Positions 26,128-33,334 of a DNA stretch of 50,195 nt are shown here, in pieces. A program made the position numbers and the translations under genes. The stretch is from an uncultured Spirochaetales bacterium (lineage in GTDB: Bacteria; Spirochaetota; Spirochaetia; Sphaerochaetales; Sphaerochaetaceae), in the NCBI GenBank assembly GCA_949300325.1, contig CASGDQ010000059.1, positions 1-50,195 on the forward strand, given 5' to 3'. The notes beneath the pieces are model-generated. The model saw only the letters and a program-made list of their open reading frames with translations. It had not been told where the DNA came from and searched no databases. Each line of letters starts with the position of its first letter. The stretch's first letter is position 1.

Positions 26128-26487
26128 TTATGCGTGGATCTTTCCCTCCCCCTCTATCCGCGCTTGTTCCACGATAAGCTGCAGAGCCGAAAGAAGACGG
26201 CCATCATTCATACAGTACCGGACTAATGTTCGCATTTCTTGGTTTGATTCCACAAATTGAGCTTCTTTTGAAATATTAGCTTTTTCTCCATAAACTAAAT
26301 ATTCAACAGGTACAGACAAGGCACTTGCAATAGCACAAGCGTCTTCAAGTTTCGGAACACGATTTAAAGATCTTTGATCTTTGATATTTTTATATGATAC
26401 ATTTGCCTTTCGTGCAATTTCAGCCATAGATATATTATTTCTAACAGAGTCAACTCTTTTCCAAAATAAAAATGCCACTTCACTCAT
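26128..26487 (-). CDS. XRE-family repressor-like protein 2
   Basis: The 119-residue paralogue has a helix-turn-helix with IARKANVSYKNIKDQRSLNR and the same C-terminal segment FVESNQEMRTLVRYCMND. It faces the early promoter at 26554, like a classical cI. No ribosome site is seen; an extended -10 (TGTGATAAT on the minus strand, hexamer 26502-26497) ends 9 bases before the ATG, so it may be leaderless, as lambda cI from PRM is. Confidence 0.8.
   Translation of the reverse strand: MSEVAFLFWKRVDSVRNNISMAEIARKANVSYKNIKDQRSLNRVPKLEDACAIASALSVPVEYLVYGEKANISKEAQFVESNQEMRTLVRYCMNDGRLLSALQLIVEQARIEGEGKIHA
26203..26256. repeat. 54-bp exact repeat, copy 2 (repressor genes)
   Basis: Second copy of the segment at 25814-25867, same orientation and same place in the second repressor gene. 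Confidence 0.9.
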
Positions 26488-26553
26488 ATAAAAAAGATTA
26501 TCACAAGGTACTTATTTACCAACCTAAAAAGTAAACAAAAGTCAAACTATTTA

Positions 26554-26582
26554 TTGACAAGTACGTTTTAACGTACTATAAA
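26554..26582 (+). promoter_or_regulatory. Early rightward promoter with palindromic operator
   Basis: TTGACA (26554-26559), a 17-bp spacer and TATAAA (26577-26582): near consensus. The spacer holds the inverted repeat GTACGTT-TT-AACGTAC (26561-26576), so a bound protein would block polymerase. The -10 ends 7 bases before the ATG of the RHH gene. A related site, GTACGTTTTTACGGAC on the minus strand, lies at 26597-26612 inside that gene. Confidence 0.8.
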
Positions 26583-26589
26583 TATACTC

Positions 26590-26814
26590 ATGAAGTCCGT
26601 AAAAACGTACCAAACAAAAATACAAATTACATCTTCGGAGGCGAAAAAAGCTAAAAACCTTGCAAAGTCTCAGGGCATGACCTTCCAGGGCTGGATAGGT
26701 TCGCTCATAAAGAGAGAACTTGCCCAGGATGAAAGAAATCACAGCAGCGAAGATCTAACACCACTGGAAGATCTAACAAAACATGGCGTTACCGAGATCC
26801 TTGATTCTCGTTAA
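26590..26814 (+). CDS. Ribbon-helix-helix DNA-binding protein
   Basis: The 74-residue protein fits an Arc/MetJ-type fold: the strand TYQTKIQIT (6-14), helix A with SSEAKKAKNLAKSQG, and helix B with TFQGWIGSLIKREL. RHH dimers bind palindromes, so it is one candidate for the operator that covers its own promoter. It is the first rightward gene, in the place of a Cro-like regulator. The mRNA is predicted to be leaderless. Confidence 0.7.
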   Translation: MKSVKTYQTKIQITSSEAKKAKNLAKSQGMTFQGWIGSLIKRELAQDERNHSSEDLTPLEDLTKHGVTEILDSR

Positions 26815-26832
26815 GCATCCCTTTGGCACGTC

Positions 26833-26889
26833 TGCCCCTCGGCGTGCAACATTACTACCCCCAGAATATTTTTACGAGGGGCATTTTTA
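26833..26889 (+). terminator. Long-loop terminator after the RHH gene
   Basis: TGCCCCTCG (26833-26841) pairs with CGAGGGGCA (26875-26883) and is followed by TTTTTA. The loop is 33 nt and contains a smaller possible stem. It ends just before the ribosome site of the next gene, so it could act as an attenuator of the early operon. Confidence 0.6.
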
Positions 26890-26899
26890 GGAGGAAAAA

Positions 26900-27100
26900 G
26901 TGCGCTTATTTACCGCTACGGAGACAGCTGCAATGCTCGGCTACAGCTACAAGTATTTTCAAAATCTGAAAAGAAAGAATCCATCAGCACTTCCGCCATC
27001 AATCAAGCTTTCTACCCGCAAGGAATTCTGGCGGGAAGAAACAATAGAAAAATTTCTTGAGGAGAAGGAGGGAAAACAGGATTTAAGACATTTCGGATAA
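26900..27100 (+). CDS. Excisionase/AlpA-like helix-turn-helix protein
   Basis: The 66-residue protein has a MerR-like winged helix: FTATETAAMLGYSYKYFQNL as helix-turn-helix and a wing ending in FWREETIEKFLEEK. Such small proteins are excisionases or activators. It starts at GTG with AGGAGG 6 bases upstream. The following 27101-27198 holds no gene I can see. Confidence 0.65.
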   Translation: MRLFTATETAAMLGYSYKYFQNLKRKNPSALPPSIKLSTRKEFWREETIEKFLEEKEGKQDLRHFG

Positions 27101-27198
27101 GTGTATGAACTCACTATATCCACGATCAATTTTACATCACAACCACCACCACGAAAGAGTGGCCCTCTCTAGCCGTATCCGATACAGGAGAATAAAAG

Positions 27199-27381
27199 AT
27201 GAAAACAACAACTTTATATGAATTTGGCGCGGATGCATTATCGAAGGGCATGGATAATGCAATTCACAATCCCGACATAGGTGAAATCAGCGTAGTCGTG
27301 TCGTACAACAAGGACGCGAAGAAGATCTCAATCAACACTGATTACACATTGCGAAAAAGCAGCAGGATGGTTCTCGGCTAA
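27199..27381 (+). CDS. Small phage protein, 60 residues
   Basis: Not recognised. GGAG lies 9 bases before the ATG. The product has one predicted N-terminal helix and two strands (EISVVVSYN, KISINTDYTL). The next gene follows after 12 bases. Confidence 0.55.
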   Translation: MKTTTLYEFGADALSKGMDNAIHNPDIGEISVVVSYNKDAKKISINTDYTLRKSSRMVLG

Positions 27382-27393
27382 GAAGGAGAAAGG

Positions 27394-27681
27394 GTGGCGG
27401 ATCCTGGTGATCCGGCCCCCTGCATCAGCATGAAAGAACACAACTACAGCATAAACAGAAAATCCGGCATCAATGAGGAAATAGTCGAGGTTGAAATCAA
27501 GTCAAAAAACCGGGAATGCAAAAACTGCAGATGTTGTCATGGCATAGACCGAAAAGCAAACAAGGTTGAATGCCACAGGCATAAGCAGGAAGCTCTATCC
27601 GGCTGTATATCGGTAGTCCCCTACCAAGAGGATTGCAGATTCTTCAAAAACAAAATTGTTCAGAAAAGGAGATTACTTTGA
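27394..27681 (+). CDS. Cys-rich small phage protein
   Basis: The 95-residue reading starts at a GTG (27394) with AAGGAG upstream; an ATG at 27430 is the alternative. The C-terminal half has seven Cys and three His in the order CKNCRCC...HRHK...C...C, which suggests a zinc-binding fold. No family recognised. Its stop overlaps the TTG start of the next gene. Confidence 0.6.
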   Translation: MADPGDPAPCISMKEHNYSINRKSGINEEIVEVEIKSKNRECKNCRCCHGIDRKANKVECHRHKQEALSGCISVVPYQEDCRFFKNKIVQKRRLL

Positions 27682-28151
27682 TTAAACACATTACAAGCGT
27701 TTCATGCAAAGAAAGAAGCGAGACGCTTTTGATCGTCACGGTTGGCGGAATCAATGAAAACAACAGCCGCGAAACATTATCAGATGGAACTTCCTCAAGT
27801 TGTTTCTCTGCATCTTTTGAAAAACTTTCATCAATCATTGAGAAGATGGAAGGCATTGAGGGCATCCGAACCGAAGCGACAGAAATATGCAGAGTAATGC
27901 AGAAAATGAATGAAGGTGAGATTGTTTCCATCTACAACATAAAAGGGAAAATACTTCTTCCGCACTCTAGCCCCAAAATCAAAACAGGAGATCTCTACTC
28001 TTCGAACTATTACGAGTGTTTTGACTTCGGCGCTTCTGGCGTGACGGTGCTTTCCGAGGAAGATCAAAAAATAATCGATAAGGTATTTGAGCTTGCCACG
28101 CTCTTTGTTGCCGGGGAACGAAAATTCGGGCCCGACAAGGAGGAAGCATGA
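27678..28151 (+). CDS. Phage protein, 157 residues
   Basis: Not recognised. The start is a TTG with AAAGGAG upstream, overlapping the previous stop (TTGA). The middle contains a helix around SIIEKMEGIEGIRTEATEI, and the C-terminus is mixed. The next small gene overlaps its stop by 4 bp (ATGA). Confidence 0.6.
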   Translation: MIKHITSVSCKERSETLLIVTVGGINENNSRETLSDGTSSSCFSASFEKLSSIIEKMEGIEGIRTEATEICRVMQKMNEGEIVSIYNIKGKILLPHSSPKIKTGDLYSSNYYECFDFGASGVTVLSEEDQKIIDKVFELATLFVAGERKFGPDKEEA

Positions 28152-28252
28152 TCTGGCTGTTGGGTGCAGTCCTGTACTGGGGGCTTTTAGTCTTAGTGTT
28201 TTACACAGGCTATCTATTCGGCAAAGCAAAAGGAGAGGAAAAGAAAAAATGA
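28148..28252 (+). CDS. 34-residue single-pass membrane protein
   Basis: The product is a single hydrophobic segment (LLGAVLYWGLLVLVFYTGYL) followed by a Lys/Glu-rich cytoplasmic tail. GGAGGAAGC precedes the ATG, and ATGA overlaps link it to genes on both sides, which supports real translation. It is too short to assign a function. Confidence 0.6.
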   Translation: MIWLLGAVLYWGLLVLVFYTGYLFGKAKGEEKKK

Positions 28253-28560
28253 AAAAGACAGCATTTGTTGATTTGGAAATCAGCGATTTTGCAGATTCCG
28301 CAAATATCGCAAAGAAACTCGGAAAGCGCTTTGCTATCGAAGAAATAGCAAACGTACAGAGCTTTGATTTAAGCATACTTATTTATGTACCGCGGAACAG
28401 AAAGACAAGGATCCCTTGCTTTGAGATCGTCGATGCAATCCGTCCTGCACTTCCATTCCCAAAAGAAAAAGTCCTTTCTTTGCTTGTGGATGTCGTTTAT
28501 GAAAGCCGCACAAACAGCTATGCATCCATAAGCGTCACATGGGACAGGGAGAGTAAATAA
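28249..28560 (+). CDS. Phage protein, 103 residues
   Basis: Not recognised. The ATG at 28249 overlaps the stop of the membrane peptide and follows AGGAGAGG. The soluble product is of mixed alpha/beta type. Its TAA shares a base with the ATG of the replication initiator gene, so it is probably co-translated with it. Confidence 0.6.
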   Translation: MKKTAFVDLEISDFADSANIAKKLGKRFAIEEIANVQSFDLSILIYVPRNRKTRIPCFEIVDAIRPALPFPKEKVLSLLVDVVYESRTNSYASISVTWDRESK

Positions 28561-29468
28561 TGGCGTCGTTCAAGCGTTCGTTATCTGCTAAGATTCTCGA
28601 AGGATCCAAATTCCTGATGCTTACTCAGAAGCAGCAGATCCTTTATATACAGCTTTGCGTCCACTCCGATGATGAAGGAGTGGCGGAAGGCGTATATGCA
28701 ATGCTTCTATCGAGAACATCAAAAAAAGACTATGAAGCACTAGCCGATTCAGGCTTGATTATCAAGCTGAACGACAACTACATAACATATATAATAGACT
28801 GGCAAGAACACTCAATGCAGAGACAGGACAGGATTGCGCAAAGTGCATATCATGACCTGATTACTGCAAATCCTTACATTGCAAGCAAAAATAAAACAGA
28901 AGAGTGCCCGGAAGAGGAAACAACAGAGGACACTGCGCAAACATCTTGTCAGCAAGCTGATGCCGACATGTCAGAATCCTGTCAGCCTATTGACAGCGAC
29001 ATGACAGACACATGTCAGCAGAATGACAGCACTTTGGCGTCAACATCTTGTCAGCATGACAACAAAGTGTCAGAAGATTGCCAACTACATATTAATAATA
29101 AGAAAAATATATATCTCCCCTTTAAAGAAAAAATATATAAAAAAGAAATTTTCCCCTCTTTGGGCGATATCAGGCTTTCGCTTTCCGAGTCTTTCATAGA
29201 TTTTCCAGAAGAGCTTGTACAGGAATTTGCTGATTTTCTTTCACAGGTGAAATGTGCAGAGAAGATTAGGCTTGATGCATACGCAAAGAAGGCTTTCGAA
29301 CTTTCAAACGGAGATGCGGCAACCGCAAGACAGATCATCGAAAGGGCCATAAGGTGTGGCTATAAAGATCTCTATCCTCTTTCAAAACCACGCGGAGAAC
29401 CTAAAGAAACTTTTGCACGGGATAAGACCGGGCAATTTGACGACGACGATTCAATTTTAGAAATATGA
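28560..29468 (+). CDS. Phage replication initiator-like protein with internal iterons
   Basis: The 302-residue protein looks like a phage replisome organiser. A winged-helix N-terminal region (about 10-80, with LTQKQQILYIQLCVHSDDEG) is followed by a variable linker (about 115-195) and a C-terminal helical domain (200-285). The linker consists of 11-residue units of the form SCQ(Q/P)xDxDM(S/T), encoded by the iteron DNA at 28947-29073. A DnaC-like loader gene follows after 12 bases. This is the layout of lambda O and P. The family itself I infer from layout and fold, not from a diagnostic motif. Confidence 0.65.
   Translation: MASFKRSLSAKILEGSKFLMLTQKQQILYIQLCVHSDDEGVAEGVYAMLLSRTSKKDYEALADSGLIIKLNDNYITYIIDWQEHSMQRQDRIAQSAYHDLITANPYIASKNKTEECPEEETTEDTAQTSCQQADADMSESCQPIDSDMTDTCQQNDSTLASTSCQHDNKVSEDCQLHINNKKNIYLPFKEKIYKKEIFPSLGDIRLSLSESFIDFPEELVQEFADFLSQVKCAEKIRLDAYAKKAFELSNGDAATARQIIERAIRCGYKDLYPLSKPRGEPKETFARDKTGQFDDDDSILEI
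28947..29155. other. Candidate prophage replication origin (phased iterons plus AT-rich stretch)
   Basis: TGTCAG or its reversed form TGACA(G) occurs at 28947, 28969, 28980, 28991, 29002, 29013, 29024, 29049, 29057 and 29068. Six successive copies are exactly 11 bp apart. An A+T-rich stretch (29085-29155) follows. Iterons inside the initiator gene beside an AT-rich unwinding region are the hallmark of the lambda origin. Confidence 0.65.
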
Positions 29469-29480
29469 CAAGGAGCAGAC

Positions 29481-30353
29481 ATGACACACAATCAAATCCA
29501 CAATGGCGCCAAAGAGGTTGCCAAAATCATCGACTCATTAACCACAAAGAAAGACAACGGATTGATTGAGATGAATCTTGAAGGAATCCTCAGCAAGAAG
29601 GATATCAAGTTTATCTCCCGTTCGTCTGGAATATCCCTGGCTGATGCAGGAACCAAATATTTCCGCTTATCCGAAGAAGACAGGAACAAGATCCGCTTAA
29701 GCCGTGAAGCTTGGGAAAAAGAGCAGGAAAGAATAAAAATGACAGAAGAAGCAATTGAGCGCGAAAAAAGCATTGCAGCCGCTTATGAGATCTTTAAGCT
29801 TTCTGTGCCCTCAAGATACAGGGGCGCAAACATCGAGGCCGTCACCTCCGATGCAAACAAGGCAAAAGCGGCAATGATCGGCAAGATCCTTCAAGGCTCC
29901 AGCGCTTGCCTTGCCGGAGAGAACAGCATCGGAAAGACTTTCATGGGCTGGGCGTTATGCGACGAATGGAAGAAGAGCGGAGAAAGCGTTTGCTTCAAAA
30001 AAGCTCTCGAAATCCTTTCCGACATCAAGGAGCATATATCAAGCCGAGAAAACCCCTGCACTTACATCAGAGAGGCCTACGGGGCAAAGATCAAGCATCT
30101 GCTGATTGATGAGATAGACAAGATAAGGCAATCCGATTCTGACTTTGCATATTTTACCTATCTCTTCGATATTCGCTATGACGAATGTCTCCAGACCGTG
30201 ATTTTCGGGAACATCCCGGATGGATGCCGGATCATCGACATTATCACCCAGTCAGTCTATGCAAGGCTTAAGGAAGAAGGAGTTGTTTATGTTATCAAAG
30301 GCGAAAACAAAAGAGAGAAGAATGACAAGAACATACAAATGGCAGCTGTTTAG
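29481..30353 (+). CDS. DnaC-like helicase loader ATPase
   Basis: The 290-residue AAA+ protein has Walker A GENSIGKT (146-153) and Walker B HLLIDEID (206-213), then IFGNIPDGCRI near a sensor I position and a C-terminal Arg-containing helix (SVYARLKEEG). Upstream of the ATPase lies a helical region (60-110) of the type that binds helicase. It likely loads the host DnaB at the prophage origin. It shares the operon with the initiator upstream. Confidence 0.82.
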   Translation: MTHNQIHNGAKEVAKIIDSLTTKKDNGLIEMNLEGILSKKDIKFISRSSGISLADAGTKYFRLSEEDRNKIRLSREAWEKEQERIKMTEEAIEREKSIAAAYEIFKLSVPSRYRGANIEAVTSDANKAKAAMIGKILQGSSACLAGENSIGKTFMGWALCDEWKKSGESVCFKKALEILSDIKEHISSRENPCTYIREAYGAKIKHLLIDEIDKIRQSDSDFAYFTYLFDIRYDECLQTVIFGNIPDGCRIIDIITQSVYARLKEEGVVYVIKGENKREKNDKNIQMAAV

Positions 30354-30584
30354 CAGTGTCGCTTGCTTTCTTGTCGGCGGTACGCTGGTGATCTTCAGCT
30401 ATTTTTTGCACGCAACTATGTAATTGGCGTAGTCCTGGCTACAGCATCGGCATTAGTTTGCGAAATCGCTGATTATCTCGAGAATAAGAATTTTTCATGC
30501 TTAATCGCAACTCCGGTTCTGCTGGGAGTATCGGCAGGGTTGGCTTTCATCGTGATACTCATTCAGATGGAATCCATGATTTAA
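30322..30584 (+). CDS. Small membrane protein, possibly made by -1 frameshifting
   Basis: A 33-residue frame starts at 30322 (membrane segment around CFLVGGTLVIFSYF) and stops at 30423. The next frame, from about 30405 to 30584, encodes two more membrane segments (YVIGVVLATASALV and TPVLLGVSAGLAFIVILI) but has no plausible start. They join at T-TTT-TTG (30402-30408), read as xxT TTT TTG in the first frame, a proper slippery heptamer. A -1 shift gives one 87-residue, three-segment protein. A plain frameshift mutation is the alternative. Confidence 0.5.
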
Positions 30585-30599
30585 AAAAAAGAGGCACAA

Positions 30600-31943
30600 A
30601 TGAAAAAGAAGAAAATTGTAGTTGATCTGTTCTGCGGCGCGGGCGGAGAGTCACAGGGCATACATGATGCTTTTACCCGCCAGGGGCAGGATATTAGGCT
30701 TTTTGCAGTAAACCATTGGGAAGTCGCCTGTGCCACACATGCGCTTAACTTTCCTTCCGATGAATGTATCTGCCAGGATATCCAAACTGTGATCCCGACA
30801 AATTTGGTTAAACAGAACGAGGAGGTTGAACTGTTCTGGGCCAGTCCGGAATGCACGCATTTCTCAACGGCCCGAGGCGGAAAGCCTATGGATGATCAAT
30901 CACGATGCACTCCGTTTGATATCATCCGATGGCTTACGATGCTGAGGGTGAAGCGTGTCATTATCGAGAATGTCCCTGAGTTTGAGACATGGGGGCCGCT
31001 TGGTGAAGATGCCAGGCCGATAAAAGATCACCGGGGCCAATTCTTTCAAATGTTTGTCTCCTCCCTCCGGGCAATGGATTACATAGTTGACTGGCGTGTG
31101 CTTAATGCAGCAGATTACGGCGCACCAACTACACGCACAAGGCTTTTTCTTCAAGCTGTGCATAAGGATTCCGGGAAAACTATTTCCTGGCCCGCTCCTA
31201 CTCATTGCCGGGAGCCTGAAGCCGATATGTTTTCAGCGTGTGAAAAATGGAGAAGCGCCAGAAGCATAATCGATTGGTCGATACCATGCCAGGCTATTGA
31301 CGACAGAAAAAAGCCCTTGGCTTCAAATACAATGCAGAGGATCCTGAACGGAATCAAGAAATACTGGGGAGAACAAGCTATGCCTTTTCTTGTGAGATAT
31401 AACGGAGGCTCAAACAGATTTCACTCAATATCAGATCCAGTACCAACATTGGACACAAGCAACAGATATGGACTTGTACAGCCGCTTATTACATCTATCG
31501 GGCAAACCTCATCTAAGAACAGGTCGCGTACTGTAGATGAACCTCTTTCTACGGTCGTCACCAAGCAGGAGCATTGCCTTATAGAACCCATGCTTATCCC
31601 TCAGCAAAGTTGCGGTATTCTCCGTCCTGTAGATAAGCCCGTACCAACAATCGCCACAGCCGGAGCCATAAGCATCGTAGAGCCATTGCTGATGGAATAC
31701 TACGGCAACGGAAATTGCATACCAGTTTCAAATCCTGTCGGGACGATTACGACGAAGGACAGGTTCGCTCTGCTCACGCCGGAAAACTGCCGGATCGGAT
31801 TCAGGATGCTCACTCCCCAGGAGTTGCAGCTTGCACAGAGTTTTCCCGAGACGTATCGATTTACGGGAACGAAAACAGATGTGGTTAAACAGATCGGAAA
31901 TGCAGTTTGTCCGAAAATTGCGGAGGCGCTGGCTTATGTCTAA
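30600..31943 (+). CDS. dcm: DNA (cytosine-5-)methyltransferase
   Basis: C5 methyltransferases protect phage DNA or alter regulation. The 447-residue protein has motif I VVDLFCGAGGESQG (7-20), a catalytic Cys at 85 in SPECTHFS (instead of the usual PPCQxFS), motif VI ENVPEF (123-128), motif VIII RTRLFL and motif X QIGNAVCPKIAEAL. The target-recognition region contains repeated (D/N)xP(L/V)xT(I/V) units. No restriction enzyme is adjacent, so it is an orphan. The next gene overlaps its last codons. Confidence 0.9.
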   Translation: MKKKKIVVDLFCGAGGESQGIHDAFTRQGQDIRLFAVNHWEVACATHALNFPSDECICQDIQTVIPTNLVKQNEEVELFWASPECTHFSTARGGKPMDDQSRCTPFDIIRWLTMLRVKRVIIENVPEFETWGPLGEDARPIKDHRGQFFQMFVSSLRAMDYIVDWRVLNAADYGAPTTRTRLFLQAVHKDSGKTISWPAPTHCREPEADMFSACEKWRSARSIIDWSIPCQAIDDRKKPLASNTMQRILNGIKKYWGEQAMPFLVRYNGGSNRFHSISDPVPTLDTSNRYGLVQPLITSIGQTSSKNRSRTVDEPLSTVVTKQEHCLIEPMLIPQQSCGILRPVDKPVPTIATAGAISIVEPLLMEYYGNGNCIPVSNPVGTITTKDRFALLTPENCRIGFRMLTPQELQLAQSFPETYRFTGTKTDVVKQIGNAVCPKIAEALAYV

Positions 31944-32298
31944 ATGCAACACATACATGCTGGTTGAAGCCTATGGGCTTGAACTTCCCCTGTTTGTTTC
32001 TGATACTACTAAAGAAATTGCTTCCTATCTTGGAATGAAAGATAGAGATATAAGAAGCGCTTTAGCCCGCGGAACCTGCATACAGAGGAAGTACAAGATT
32101 ATCAAGACAAACACAGATGAAGAAATGCGGAGTCCTTTCTATATCCCGGAACTTCGAAATGGAAAACTTCTACCCCGCAAGATCTCATACAAGAAGTATA
32201 TCGATGAATGCATCCAGCACGAGACGGATATTCGTCGATTCGCGACGCGCGAAGCGTGCTCACTGTTCTGTATGCAAATAAACAGACATAACGCATAA
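31936..32298 (+). CDS. Phage protein, 120 residues
   Basis: Not recognised. The ATG at 31936 follows GGAGG inside the end of the methyltransferase gene (8-bp overlap). The N-terminal half contains a possible helix-turn-helix (TKEIASYLGMKDRDIRSALARG), and the C-terminus is basic. It may be DNA-binding. Confidence 0.55.
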   Translation: MSKCNTYMLVEAYGLELPLFVSDTTKEIASYLGMKDRDIRSALARGTCIQRKYKIIKTNTDEEMRSPFYIPELRNGKLLPRKISYKKYIDECIQHETDIRRFATREACSLFCMQINRHNA

Positions 32299-32311
32299 GG
32301 GGAAGCAATAG

Positions 32312-33130
32312 ATGATCAACTACGAAGATACGCAAGAAAAACGGTACTATATCAAAGCTCTAACAAAGAGCCTTTATGATTTTCAGAATTATAGGATCAG
32401 GACTGCAGGGAGACTTAATCTGAAGGCTGATAAAACAGCACAGAAAGATAATGGTACAAAAGCATACCTAACATTAAGTGCAATAGAGAGCCTGCAAGAA
32501 TGTTTTTCGTATATAGAAAAAGCTGAAACAATGTTTTCCCGAAAGCTTACACAAGCAATAAAGGAAATGCCTGAGTGGACAGGCTTCTTGACTGATATTA
32601 GAGGGCTTGGGCCTCTTATGGCAGCAGTCCTTATTTCAGAAATCGACATCGAGAAAGCAACGACAGTCTCAAAAATATGGCAGTTTGCCGGATTGAATTC
32701 TGGATCTGTAAAAGGGAAAAAGATTGAAAACGGATCAGCAGTAGAAACAAACGATCTTATTCGCGGAGATAAACCCGCCCGTGGCTATATCCTTCCCTAT
32801 AACAAATTTCTGAAGACGAAACTAATGGGGGTTTTGTCTGTATGCTTCATCAAGACAAACTCACCTTATCGCAAATACTACGATGATTACAAATCGAGAC
32901 TGGAGAATTCCGAACAGGTCATAACGGGAAAGGATTGTAAATGGTGCGAAACATCCGCTCTTCATCGTGACGTAGCAGCAAGACGATACATGATCAAAAT
33001 GTTTTTAAAAGATTATTACATTGCGGTACGTTCGATTTACGGCATGGAAATAAGAAACTGCTACCAGGAAGAGTACCTAGGGCATATACATAAAGATTCG
33101 AACAAGAACAAAAAACAGAAGCCAAAATGA
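32312..33130 (+). CDS. Orphan IS110-family C-terminal (Transposase_20-like) domain protein
   Basis: The middle of this 272-residue protein matches the helix-hairpin-helix and following region of IS110/IS116 transposases: DIRGLGPLMAAVLISEID then TVSKIWQFAGLN and a Ser/Gly-rich loop. The N-terminal RuvC-like DEDD catalytic domain of such transposases is missing; the first 90 residues are helical and different. No IS ends flank it, so I read it as a phage gene that uses this DNA-binding fold. The Lys-rich tail is NKNKKQKPK. Confidence 0.6.
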   Translation: MINYEDTQEKRYYIKALTKSLYDFQNYRIRTAGRLNLKADKTAQKDNGTKAYLTLSAIESLQECFSYIEKAETMFSRKLTQAIKEMPEWTGFLTDIRGLGPLMAAVLISEIDIEKATTVSKIWQFAGLNSGSVKGKKIENGSAVETNDLIRGDKPARGYILPYNKFLKTKLMGVLSVCFIKTNSPYRKYYDDYKSRLENSEQVITGKDCKWCETSALHRDVAARRYMIKMFLKDYYIAVRSIYGMEIRNCYQEEYLGHIHKDSNKNKKQKPK

Positions 33131-33151
33131 CGATGTAAAAGAACATTCAGA

Positions 33152-33302
33152 GAGCGAGTCAGATGCTACAAATTAAACCATAGGAGGAAAGCGAGCCTTC
33201 AAAGCATAAGAAAACCGCAGTGAACAAGCGAGCCGGATATGTGCAGAAAACCATTATAAAAAAGCGAGCCAGATATGTGTAGAAAACCAAAATTTAAAAG
33301 CG
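33152..33302. repeat. Degenerate 36-37 bp tandem repeats before the dam gene
   Basis: Units start at 33152, 33189, 33226 and 33262, with a partial one at 33298. They share AAGCGAGCC, then an ATATGTG(C/T)AG-like part, then AAAACC. The whole unit is repeated and no unique spacers exist. They fill the gap between the IS110-like gene and dam. Confidence 0.75.
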
Positions 33303-33334
33303 AAATTAAAAAGATAGCAAGGAGAAGCAAAAAA

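Noticed and set aside
32312..33130. Intact IS110 insertion sequence
   Set aside because: The catalytic DEDD domain and insertion-sequence ends are missing; the gene fits in the phage operon.
33152..33302. CRISPR array
   Set aside because: The entire 36-37 bp unit is repeated with drift; there are no unique spacers and no cas genes.
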